DNA from: Avena insularis
Lineage: Eukaryota; Streptophyta; Magnoliopsida; Poales; Poaceae
Length of the DNA stretch: 64,000 nt
Direction of reading: 5' to 3'
Assembly (NCBI GenBank): GCA_023614405.1
Contig: CM042684.1
Span: 473,627,650 to 473,691,649, forward strand
Every line of letters begins with the position of its first letter. Positions within the stretch are counted from its first letter, which is position 1. The notes beneath the pieces are model-generated. The model saw only the letters and a list, made by a program, of their open reading frames with translations, had not been told where the DNA came from and made no database searches. This document shows positions 11,011 to 21,177 of this stretch, one piece after another. The position numbers and the translations under genes were made by a program.

Positions 11011-11460
11011 GATGGCAAGGCAGACGATGCTAGATAGGGTTGCGAGCGAGAGAGATTTTTCGTCGGTGATGGCCGGCCTAATGGGGGGGGATTAGGGGGT
11101 TAGCTCGTTGATACGATGCACTGACAGGTGGACCAGCAACCCACTTACCCCCGACGCCTAAGGGCCTACTTCGCCGGGGATAAATGTTTTCGGCTCGGGC
11201 AGGCCCATCCAGCCCACCGCACCCCCGGCGCCTATGGGCTAAATTCGCCAGCGGTAAAGGCCAGCCCATCCGGGGGCACGCGGCCCACAACATCCCCGGC
11301 GTGCACGCGACTTCTTCACGACAAGATTGGGCCAGCCAACCCGCTGCTTTTCTCGTCAAGCAGAAAAGCGAGGAAGGCCTGGATGGCCTTACCGCCAGCG
11401 ACCCACATGCCCACTTCGCCGGCGGTAAGGAATCTGTCTATAGGGTTTTCCCTACTAGTG

Positions 11461-12586
11461 ATTCTCTGGGTCCTCTCGGTGACATCACATTGAGATAGCT
11501 TGCAAGCAAGTGATGTGATCACTAGAATATTATATCACGGGAACATGAAAAGAGTGCATTTCGGTAACAATATCAAACTATGTATGGAGATACCAATGAT
11601 CAAATCTCGGACATGTAATATCTTGCAAGACAAAGGGATTTAGTTACTAGCGTTAAAGGTTCTCACGATCACAGAAGTCATCATTGAATGTGTGGGAGTC
11701 GGTATGGATCTCCAGGTCCCGCTACTGATTATTGATTGTAGAAGGGTCTCGATCATGTCTGCATTATTCGCGAACCATAGGGTAACACACTTAAGGGATA
11801 CCGACACCATTTGGAGCAAATTTGTTCCAGACAAAAGAATTACAATGCGCTGGAATTATTTCAATGGACACCGGAATTGTTTCGAGTGAAATTGCTAAAA
11901 TTGGTTCTGCATGTGATAAATATTCTAGGGGTTTTATGTGAATGTTTGTTAATTAAAGTAATTAACAAAATTCTGAATTAAATAAATAAAAGAGTTTTAT
12001 TAAATGAGAGTTGCATTAAATTTGGTGGAAATTTAATGCATGTGAGTGGAAGTGTGAGTGGAGGCATGTTTATGTGAGTGGAGCATCCACCACATGAATG
12101 ATGGAAGAGGTGGGGGCACCACCTTGGCCGTCGGCCATGGGAGGGGCTTCCTCCCTCTCCCCTATAAAAGCCCCCTCCTCCTCACAAAGCACACCTCCTC
12201 GTGAAGGATCTCTCCCCCCTATAAAATTACCCCCATGATCTCGGATTAGCGAGATACATGTTCTCGGTGACTTTTTGTCTGAAAGGAGTTGCTGCTTCCA
12301 CTGCATCGCTGGAGCGAGGAGGTGGAGGTTGTTCGGTGGACCGGACGTGTGTGTGAGCCCGGATGCGCTGCTCATTTGTGGCGCTAGGAGTTCCTCTCGA
12401 TCTTGAGATCGGCAAGCGATCGACTACATCATCCATGAGTCTAATCTCGTTACACTTTTTCGGTCTTCAAGGGTATGTTCTCTATGGATGTATATCCACT
12501 CGTTGCTTGTATCTAGGTAGATATATATTGGTGCTTAGTAGTTCCCATCATAGGAATTTTTTGTTTTCTATGCTGCAAACCCAACA
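11461..12586 (+). mobile_element. LTR-like segment with TATA box
   Basis: Non-coding sequence with the layout of a retrotransposon LTR. It has a TATA box (cctataaaag, 12161-12170), a pyrimidine-rich leader, and a 3' end tgctgcaaacccaaca at 12586, a common form in Pooideae LTRs. The left end is not clear because a CACTA terminus abuts it at 11460. The CACTA element probably inserted into this LTR. No coding sequence is recognised, and the small ORFs here are not supported. Confidence 0.5.
12161..12170 (+). promoter_or_regulatory. TATA box of the LTR-like segment
   Basis: The sequence cctataaaag lies upstream of a GC-rich leader containing CT-rich blocks, as in LTR U3/R promoters. It would drive transcription rightwards, towards the Mutator remnant. 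Confidence 0.5.
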
Positions 12587-12844
12587 AAGCATTCCTGTTT
12601 TATGAAATATAGTGTGTTGTTTGGCAAGTATATGTGCTATATGTTGTACAATCGAAACAACATTATTGGACAAATGTGTTATTACATATGCTTCCTAGGA
12701 TAATAATATCAAGAATTGAGATAGCATTCTTGGACAACATTCTATACATATGCTTCTTATAGGACAATGTGCTATGACATAGTATCAGGAGAAATGCCAT
12801 TGTACATATGACAATGACACTAAATTCGAATTTAACTAAATCTC
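12587..12844. other. AT-rich spacer
   Basis: The sequence holds partial internal repeats of a phrase like gacaa-catt...tacatatgcttc (12665-12790), copied two or three times with changes. It is probably the 3' flank of the Mutator element. No gene is seen. Confidence 0.35.
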
Positions 12845-15224
12845 TTAGGAAAATTTACTAAATCTCATAAGATGTTGGTGCATTCTGGCTGACAATAACC
12901 ACTTGGACATCCATATCAGGAGCAACATCAGCATTTCGATCAGGTCTTTGTGTTGACGTGTAAGTATTGCCCAAAAGAAGGTAATGAGCACTGCAAGGTC
13001 TAGTTGCATATCATCTCTTTGCATCTCTTCCTCTTCCAACTATTTCTTCTTGAACTTGATCATTTGCACTAACAGTAGTTGTTGGTGGTATTTTCTTCCC
13101 TTTGCCTCTAATCAGATATTTTCAACAACATTTATTAAACCATACAAATAAATAAAGGCATGTTAACACCGATCTTGTTTAAACCCTACATATTTTCTAA
13201 ACCCTAGATAAAAAAGTAAAGAACACAAACCTTCTGCTTATCACTCATTATAGTCCAAGGGGATGTGTTTGTGATGTTCAAATCCTTTTAAAGATTAGTG
13301 AGAAACCATTCCAGCTACTTGTACATTCCACTTCAACTAAACCAAATGGAACAGGGTAAATACAATCATTGGCATTAATTCCAACAACTGTCAGTAGTAT
13401 TCCTTTGTATTTGGTTTTAATGTGGCAACCATCAATACATATCACAGACTTGCATCCTTCTAAAACCCTCTTTTGCAACCATCATGGATCCAGTAGACTA
13501 TTGCCAAGTGTTCCTTCTATTCTCTACTGACAGGGCCAATTGCAGAATTTGTTGAAACAAAGAATTTGGACCCTAGGTTACTTCTTTTCAACTCATGGCC
13601 ATAGTTCAGAAGCTGATTGAACTGTGCCACCTCCTATCCATGTATCTGAAAAGAGATGCTTTCCTAGCTCTGCTCAACTTCCACATGTCAATGCACATGT
13701 TAAACTCCCGTGTTACTTTTGCAGCAAATCCTTGCAATTCAAGCTTCTAATTGTCCTTAAATTCACGCGGGAACTTTTTTGTGAGAAGTTTAGCAGTCAG
13801 TGATATCATTTCCCACACACCCTCATATGTGTGATGGGATTCATATGTTGTGATTGTGAAACCACCATACTTGCTGTCATTAGATGCTTTGAACATCCAA
13901 GGACATCCTTCATCACATATACCTTCCAATCTTCTTCTATCATTTCTTGTCTTTCTTATTTTCACTCTATTTCCAACATGATAGGCTTCCAATGCCTTCC
14001 TTTCCTTATCCACACCACTGAACAACATGCCTACCTTGAAAATAGGCTTTTCATATCAACCTTAGGATTAAATTCCCTGAACTTCTGCTTCAACCTAGTT
14101 CTTTCTTCTCCTACAAGATTGAGATCATCATCCTCTAGTGCTTCCTCATCTTCATGTTCATCAATAATTTGCATCTCATTTTTATCTTGTTTTTCAGTGT
14201 CAACATTCTCAGAAAATAAGTCATCATCTCCATCTTCTGCATCAAAGTCCAAATGATAGAAATCACAGTCACTATCACTATCACTGCAACTTTCTTCCAA
14301 TGGCCCATCCTCTGAAATTGTTTCCTTATCTGCTGAGAGGACATTACCTGAACTAGAAGCTTCATCTGCCACTAATCCATGTGTTTCTGGTGGAAATCTT
14401 GTACAGTCATTGATGAGTACATCTGATCTCAAACCCCTGATAAAATTGGTATGGTCGATGTAGAATACAAGTGTTTTATGACTCTGACTGGCTTTGATCA
14501 TATCCGCAATGTATTGAGTTGAATCAACATGGGTTAATCCATCAATGGCATCCTTCCCTGGCATACACCAATAAACATTGACCCTTCCTCCCCTTTGATA
14601 TCCAAGCATGACCATAATTTCATCAACCATCAAAATGGACCAAGTTCTAGCACTGCAGTAGTCAACACGAGGTGTAGATGCTAAAACATAAGACAAGTTC
14701 TTGCCCACTAAACCACAAAAGAATCCATTGTAAACAACTTCTACTGAGAACAAATTAAAATCTCTCTAGCATTGCAAACTGTTGGAAAATTCAAAGATTA
14801 ACCCAAATTGGAACTAAACCAATACATTCAAATATGATAAAAAATTCAAACTTTTCTATGCTAAATCTAGTTAACATGTAGGTGAAACCCCATTTAAACT
14901 ACACCGTGTGCACTAAAATTACAAGCTTTACTAAAAACACTCAAATTCATAAGACATAGCTCAATTTCACTACCAGGTGCAAGAGCAGAGTGCACCAGCT
15001 TACTAATCATCCAAAACTCACCATGATGCCCTCACTGCTACTATCCATGTCGAAAACTAAACCGTATCCACATCGTTTCGACCATAATACAACCATAAAT
15101 TTAATCCGATCACTGCCCGCCTCGTGAACAAAATCGACCATGAAAAGCTCGAAAGTGGAATTCCGGGCTTACCATACTCTGGCGCATCCTCGTCCCAGTT
15201 GACGTAGTGTAGGCCCAGCGGCAT
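12845..15224 (-). pseudogene. Mutator-like (MULE, mudrA-type) transposase pseudogene
   Basis: Exon 1 is 15224-15173 (ATG; ends ..GAGTATG before GTAAGC). The intron is 15172-14744, with GT and a tttaatttgttctcag acceptor. Exon 2 starts at 14743 in matching phase (PEY-V-EVVYNGFF). It runs 14743-14031 with an acidic Asp/Ser/Glu-rich stretch, as in N-terminal mudrA-like proteins. A 1-nt frameshift near 14050 leads into the plant MuDR transposase domain (IFKVGMLFSGV, RNDRRRLEG, CPWMFKAS, HHTYE; 14028-13747). The next part, 13746-13500, has several stops (AAKVTREFNMC still readable). The MULE catalytic domain then appears with ICIDGCHIK, which holds the first catalytic Asp, at 13478-13278. The C-terminal part to 12845 is weak. 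The gene is dead. Its terminal inverted repeats were not located. Confidence 0.8.
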
Positions 15225-15949
15225 CTCGCCGGAGAAGTCTCCTTCGAGGGCACAGACAGAGGATGCGGCGCCGTCGACCTCTCCGAGCCTTGATCAACAA
15301 CAGAAAAGAGAAGCTTCGACGCAACGCGTACAATAACTGACTAGAGTAGGCAACCCCTGCATTTACGTGAAGACCCCGACGCGCGGAAGGACCAACAGTG
15401 ATTTGTACTTTACCTTCGGACCTACCCGCAAAACGACTTTACGTAATAGTTTGCCTGCGTGGCTTGCTTTCGGACTCATCTAAGTGATTAGTTCGTGTTA
15501 GGCAAGATGTGGGATGGCGGGTTTTCATTTTGCAAGTTACAGGACTAAATTGCACCTATGGGACAAGTTGTGTGATGACATGTGCATATGCCTCAATAAA
15601 AAAAAATGTTTGGGTGGGCTATTTGCCCTCCATTGTCCCCATTACAAAAACACCAACTCAGCAGCCGAACATGTGCCCGTTGATTAGGCAGTACGTTTGG
15701 GCCACTTCTCATAATAAACTTATGGTGGTATATACTGTGCGGACCGATTTTTTTCTACTAGAGATTTCATACCATGCGTACATGGAGCATATATCTAGAG
15801 GAACGATATCTTGGTTAGTAAGGATTAATCCTTTTCTCCTTCCCAAGTAAACGATGTGGTGGTGCAAGCTGGCAGAAGATCTTAACAAAACTTTTTCTGT
15901 TTCTGTTTCCTTCCTTAATTGTAGGAGGTAGAGGTACCCATGCGAGTGG
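15225..15949. other. Intergenic: MULE 5' flank and distal promoter of zinc-finger copy 1
   Basis: No conserved coding sequence is seen. The right part becomes GC-rich towards the zinc-finger gene. ORFs on the minus strand at 15709-16162 read through the GC-rich promoter and look like noise. Confidence 0.4.
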
Positions 15950-16043
15950 ACAGAGATTCGGTTCTTCGCCCAGCCCACGCGCTGACGCGCACCAACTCCA
16001 ACTCCAGCGCGCGCACGACGCTCGCTCGCTCTCGCTCTCGCGC

Positions 16044-16052
16044 CATATAAGG
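16044..16052 (+). promoter_or_regulatory. TATA box of zinc-finger copy 1
   Basis: catataagg lies 164 bp before the ATG at 16208. The context cgctctcgcgccatataa is almost the same as at copy 2 (24581), followed by a similar leader with cacccacaagc and accagccgactc. This shared core promoter supports both as descendants of one transcribed gene. Confidence 0.7.
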
Positions 16053-16207
16053 ACCAACACATCCCACTGCCGCCGCTCCCATCCTCCCCACCCACAAGCG
16101 AACACCAGCCGACTCGCGCGATCAGATCTCTCTCTCCCCCTCTCCCACACACACCGCCGCAACCAAACCCTAGTAGAGCGTGCTTGCTCTCGAGCTCAGC
16201 GCCGCCG

Positions 16208-17530
16208 ATGGGCGCCGATCCAGCCGACCAGCCCCGCTCCGGCCTCGAGGAGGGCGAGTTCGTCGCCGGGAAGGACGACTCGGTCGGCTCCGACGACTAC
16301 GCCCGCTACGTGCTCCAGCATCGCCACGACGGCGGCGGAGGCCTACCAGAGATCAAGCGCCGCCGCCTCGAGTTCGAGGGCACCGTCGTCGACGGAGGTG
16401 CCCTGCCGTCGCCCACGCCCTCGTCCGACCGCGACTCGGACGGGACCATCAGCGACGTCGACGTCGACGCCGGTGCCGGCGCGGACCCCCTCGCGCAAGG
16501 ACTGCTCTTCCCGTGCCCCGTCTGCCCGAGGGAGTTCGCAAGCAAGAAGGCGGTGTGCGGCCACATGCGCGCCCACGATCCGCGCGGACGCCGGCTGCAG
16601 GGGGAGAAGGAGCGGCCAGTGGCGATCAGCAGTGGTTGGGCTGTCACCGGCAAGCGGGGCTCCGTCGGCGGCAGGTCCGTTTCCTCCGAGAGCGAAGGAG
16701 TGGTCGATTCCATGGCCACTGTGGTCCCCGAGCCCGTGCTAGACCCCATGCCGATCGCGTTCGCCAGCAGGAGCAGCAGCAGCGCCGAGCCCAATCCTCC
16801 TCCCAGTGACAGCTCCATGGCCATCCTTGTCGCATCATCAGACAGTCTTACCAGCCAGGTCGCCGTGCACCCACCATGCTCGCGGCAATTCCTCGAAGGC
16901 CACCAGCCCACCGCGACTCAGCCTACCGTCGCCCAAGGCCAACAAGTAGCAGAGGCGGCCGCGCCGCAATTCGTCATCCACCAGCGCGCTGCGCCTCAGG
17001 TCGTCGGGCACCACGTACAGCGCTCATCGCCGCCGCCGCCACCAGCACGGGACGCGCAAGGCATGTGGCTCTGCAAGGAGAAGGGGTGCGATCACCGGTA
17101 CGCCACGCACCAGGGGCTCGGCGGCCACATGGCCGGCCACAAGATCAGGCAGAACAACGAAGCTGCCGCCGCAGCTCTCTATCTCAGCGTTGGCGACCCC
17201 AAGCCAGCGAAGCTGTTCCCGTGCAAGCTTTGCCCCAGTGTGTTCACCTCGGGAGTGCAGCTCGGCGGGCACATGAGGAAGCACTACCCAGGAAAGGTAA
17301 CACCGAAGAAGAGGCCCGGCGCTAGACCCAAGGTGTCGGCGCGTGAGCTCGCGTCAGCGCTGTCACTGTCCCTGCCTCTGCCGCACGCCGACATGGAAGT
17401 AGCGCAAGCGCAGCCTTGCTGCTGCACCGGGCGTGCCGGGCGTCGTGAGGATTTTTGGCGTCAACATCGTGCCGCCGGGGCTACCTGCCTCTGCCGCAGA
17501 AGAAGTTTCTTCTGCCGCGACAGAAGCTGA
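16208..17530 (+). CDS. C2H2 zinc-finger protein (three fingers), copy 1
   Basis: Intronless frame of 440 residues. ATG 16208 is chosen because it aligns with ATG 24715 of copy 2; the frame is open to 16184 without another ATG. Three canonical fingers are seen: Cys103/Cys106/His119/His123, Cys289/Cys294/His307/His311 (C-X4-C) and Cys339/Cys342/His355/His359. The finger helices read KKAVCGH, HQGLGGH and GVQLGGH, variants of the plant QALGGH motif. Basic patches (IKRRRLE near residue 53; PKKRPGARPK after finger 3) may serve nuclear import. LSLSLPL at 385-391 fits an EAR-type (LxLxL) repression motif. A role as a nuclear DNA-binding repressor is inferred. The last segment is odd. From about 17425 the conserved tail (RIFGVNIV) lies in the +1 frame and would end at TAG near 17567, so the present end, rich in Cys and Arg, is probably a frameshift product. 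Confidence 0.75.
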   Translation: MGADPADQPRSGLEEGEFVAGKDDSVGSDDYARYVLQHRHDGGGGLPEIKRRRLEFEGTVVDGGALPSPTPSSDRDSDGTISDVDVDAGAGADPLAQGLLFPCPVCPREFASKKAVCGHMRAHDPRGRRLQGEKERPVAISSGWAVTGKRGSVGGRSVSSESEGVVDSMATVVPEPVLDPMPIAFASRSSSSAEPNPPPSDSSMAILVASSDSLTSQVAVHPPCSRQFLEGHQPTATQPTVAQGQQVAEAAAPQFVIHQRAAPQVVGHHVQRSSPPPPPARDAQGMWLCKEKGCDHRYATHQGLGGHMAGHKIRQNNEAAAAALYLSVGDPKPAKLFPCKLCPSVFTSGVQLGGHMRKHYPGKVTPKKRPGARPKVSARELASALSLSLPLPHADMEVAQAQPCCCTGRAGRREDFWRQHRAAGATCLCRRRSFFCRDRS

Positions 17531-17850
17531 TCCGAGCTCCGCGGCGTCTACCGACATCGAGCAGTAGATCGGCGAGTAGTGAGGAAATGTTTGATTCGCT
17601 TGGATACGATAGACATTTGATAGTGTTACATACTGCATTAGTACTTCGCGTACGTTTTATCTGCTAGTAGTCTGTATCAATCACAAGTTCCATTCAAAAG
17701 AGAAGGGAGAGCTTCAATTCTGCGCCCTTGATATCAATACATACATATATCTCTATCGTCTGAAATCAGTACACATCTCAGTTGTACTCCATGTATCTTC
17801 CGTTTGAGCTTAGGTAATTTCTGAATCCGGTAAGAGCTACTGTAGTATTT
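17531..17850 (+). other. 3' flank/UTR of zinc-finger copy 1
   Basis: The sequence tracks the 3' flank of copy 2 (26884-27165): gacagaag/gacagaaacgg, gcgtctaccgacat, acttcgcgtac, tcaattctgcgccc and atctcagttgta occur in the same order. The duplication therefore includes the 3' region. Confidence 0.65.
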
Positions 17851-19358
17851 TTATTTCAAAAGAGAAGGGTTTCCCCCGATTTCATTAAAGAAACTAAAAG
17901 TTCAACATAGTTCATCGCCCAAAAATGCAACACCCTAGTAAAACCATTCTAAGTCTTTATTCTCATGATAAGAAGTGTGATGATGAAGATAAAGAGTATA
18001 GCTGATTTTCCCGTAGTGCCGGCTTATCAAGCAGTTCACAATGTCATAAAAAATTGCACTTTACCCCTCTAAGACTGGTAAATTAATCTGCATTCCACAC
18101 TCTTATCGTTATCCTTCGCCAGGAGGGCATCCTCGTTTATTGCAATTATGGTCCTCATTGCACAAAACCATAACTATTGTGACTTTTGCGGAAATTCTCA
18201 ACTACTGAGGTAATTTGTTGCGATGAGTCCAAATAACAGTTTAACTCATTTAACGCATGTTCTAATACACTTGGTTCACGTGTCACTGCTTCGGTGCAGC
18301 CCATTATTTGGATAAGACTCACAAACATTGTACATTATCCAAGGCTCGTTCCATCTATAACCACGTGACATTGCTATTTCTTAATAAATAGGCCCATCAC
18401 ACTCGAATAAGCATTTATAAAAAAAAGACGCGTTGCTTGGACAGATAGTTGTTCACCATGAATTTTAGTTTTTATTAAGTTTGTTTGCTTTGCTTTGCGA
18501 GAATAATCCAAGTACATCCTTTTTAACATTAGTGTTTCTTCAACAACGAATCTACCTCCCAACGTGCATCCACAAGAAAATCATCTATTTTTTATAATAA
18601 TTCTATTTGCACGAATTTTTGAACCATTTTTAGTATTATCTAAAATTTGAAATTGCACTCGGGCACTTATGGATCACCCAACATATCAGAGTTGTTGTTG
18701 AATGACTCAAACATATGACCTGACTTCGTGCAAGAACATGCATCAATAGTTGGGCTTCATGGATAGATCTCAATAGTTGTGGGTTTGTATAATAAGTGCC
18801 TAGTGATCGGGGTTTTGCACAATAATTCCCGCGATGCTAGGGCTTCCGTGGCGGTATCTGATGGCAAGGTGGCAAGGAGAACCGACCCTACCGTCCCTTG
18901 TCATACCTGAGCAGGGAGACCTCGTATCCCTCCACTTTCTACGGTGAACAAGGGGTGGAATCGACTTCTCGTGGGGCAACAAAGGCCAGACCTTCCCTGC
19001 CGAATCTCTGTAGGGAGGCCATTAAACCGGGCTCCCTACTATAGAACCTACGCATGCAGGCGGCTAATTTATCTTACAATGGCTTGCAGGGTACATGGAC
19101 CTATATGGATCCGGTGATGCAAAACCCATATCTGACCTTGGCGCGCCTGAATTTGGCTATATGGTGGTGAGTTTTTATTTATTCATTAGTTTTTCTACTT
19201 TTTGGTGAGTTATTTTTTGAAGATTCTTTTAAGTTTCATCCTACTTCTTTCAAGTTCATCATCTCACATACATGAATAAAACCTCTTCGACCCACTCCCC
19301 AACCCCAAGATCAATAAGGTCTCTAACAAAGTTATAGTGAAGTTTCTTAGATGTTTAT
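17851..19358. other. Intergenic, no gene recognised
   Basis: Mostly AT-rich. A GC-richer patch at 18800-19150 contains related phrases (cttccctgccgaatctctgtagggagg and gagcagggagacctcg) and may be a remnant of a DNA transposon that I cannot name. No ORF has domain support. Confidence 0.35.
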
Positions 19359-19360
19359 TA

Positions 19361-19454
19361 CTCCTTGCGGTCCATAATAAGTGTCGGTCATTTTGTACTA
19401 AGCTGGTACAAATTTTGTATTAGATGAGCGACACTTATTATGGATCAGAGGGAG
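19361..19454. mobile_element. Stowaway MITE (Tc1/Mariner type)
   Basis: The terminal inverted repeats begin ctcc(t)tgcggtccataataagtgtc and end gacacttattatggatcagagggag, flanked by TA at 19359-19360 and 19455-19456. The length of about 94 bp, the TIR type and the TA duplication fit Stowaway MITEs of grasses. Confidence 0.85.
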
Positions 19455-20509
19455 TACCATAAATGATTAGTGAACGGTACCTCCATTGTTCCATGTGAAT
19501 AAAACTCAAGAACCTTAAGATGACCTATATGAAACAAGTGAAATTCCATCTATCTATGTTTAACCTTGATACATATATGAAACTGAGCTATCTTCCTGAC
19601 TACCTTTATAAATCTATGTGAAGTTATGCGTGAAAGTTGCATGTATCTTGTTCAAGATTGTTAGTATATGAAACTAACTGTATTTTTTTTCACAATTTTG
19701 AAACATATTATTTGTACTATGTATGAAAAATGCACAAATATCTAATTAATCTTGATACCTTTTGAAAACATATGTAAAAAACTAGTGTGAATGTGGTTAT
19801 TTCAACGTGTACCCGCGCACCGAGTTTGAAATTAGGTTAAATATCAGGTGAACAAATGGAATGAAACATGAAAATATACATGAAATGTGAAGTTCTTTGT
19901 GCAAGAATGGAAGGATATTGTAATGAGTATGAGGTAGAGGTGAAGGGGTATTTTGAAAAATTAGCAGCACAAATATCCAAGCAATGGCGGTGACAGATAA
20001 GCCAAAGATATCAACAGGGAAAGATACTATTCTGAGATATATACATGTATACTGGGTAATAAGAACATATGTATTAATGCTTGTACTTTTTGCATGTCAT
20101 GTATAAATGTGCTGCCATGTAAACCGAAAATAAGCTGCCATGTCTACTAGCAGCCTAGTGGTGTGTCGTGTAGTCAACACAAAGCTAAGGGGAGTGCACT
20201 AAGATTGTTCTGTAATGCCATTGGTAGCTTGTTTCCTACTAGTGGTTAGATAATTGTGTTAGAGCCTTGCTTGTTTGGTTAGTGGAAAGAAATCATCTGT
20301 TTATTCAGAAAATAAGGGTCTTTGATATGAGTATACTATAACTAACAAATAAAGGGAGTGTATTTTAGATTACTCATATGTTTTAGGGGTTTAGGTGAAA
20401 CTGAGAGCATTTTCTTTCTATGTAATGCTGTTAGAGATTATCATGTAGTATTTGGTATTCAAAAGAAGAAGAAAACAATATTTTCCTTTGCATTTACTTT
20501 CTTACCTAA

Positions 20510-20900
20510 TACTTTCTTCGTCCCAAAATAGGTGTCCTGTAAATTTGGTAAACAGTCGAAGTTTCTAAGTCTGACACAATATATAGAAGTGAATACAAAT
20601 ACTCTAGAATATTGAATAAATATATTATAGAATTATATCTTATATTGAGTCTATTGATAATGATTTAATATTGTAGATATTCATTTTATATATACACTCA
20701 GTGAAACTTAGAAAATGTGTTACTTGTGAGGGTTTGTTTGGAAGATGTTGCTGTGTGTAAATAACGATAAGTATGATGTTATAGAAAGAAAAGTTTGTAA
20801 AAATTCCATGTGAAGATGTTAATTAAAAGTTGGTACTTCCTTCAATCCAAATTAATATACTTAGATTTGTCTGGATTTTGCTAGAATCGCTAGGCCTTTG
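20510..20900. mobile_element. Degenerate Stowaway-like remnants
   Basis: Near 20512, tactttcttcgtcccaaaataggtgtc resembles the left TIR of another Stowaway family, but the matching right end is only weakly seen (aatgtgttacttg near 20718). At 20836, acttccttcaatccaaattaatatacttagatttgtc resembles a second family. Neither is complete. Confidence 0.45.
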
Positions 20901-21177
20901 TTTGATGGATTTACCAGTTCTCCTAAAAAAAATCAAACCTATGTAAGCCCTACCGTTTGTTCACTCGAATTTTACATCGACTGTTTTTGAAAACTAGCAT
21001 AATGTTCTACCCATCCCATGGATACCACCGAGTAATTAGCCTTTTTTTAGGGAAACCGACTAATTCGCCTTTTTTAGGGAAACCGACTAATTAACCTGAT
21101 AGATGCCATCACTTGTTTTTTCTTGACTCGAATCATCCTCCTCTCTTGACCAGCAAGAAAAAAGAAAGACCATGCTT

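Larger units (their letters stand above)
9213..11460 (-). mobile_element. Terminal part of a CACTA (En/Spm) transposon
   Basis: On the minus strand the element starts at 11460 with CACTAGTAGGGAAAACCC, the terminal signature of cereal CACTA elements. Subterminal repeats follow: versions of cttcgccggcggtaagg occur near 11170-11200, 11240-11265 and 11412-11430 in GC-rich context. No transposase is seen. The left end is not found and may lie beyond the Athila-like element that appears inserted at about 9212. The AP2/ERF pseudogene lies inside. The expected 3-bp duplication (ATT at 11461) cannot be verified. Confidence 0.65.

Noticed and set aside
16306..16911. 201-residue minus-strand ORF and other long frames over the zinc-finger genes
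   Set aside because: Antisense or shifted shadows of the finger genes, caused by high GC content.
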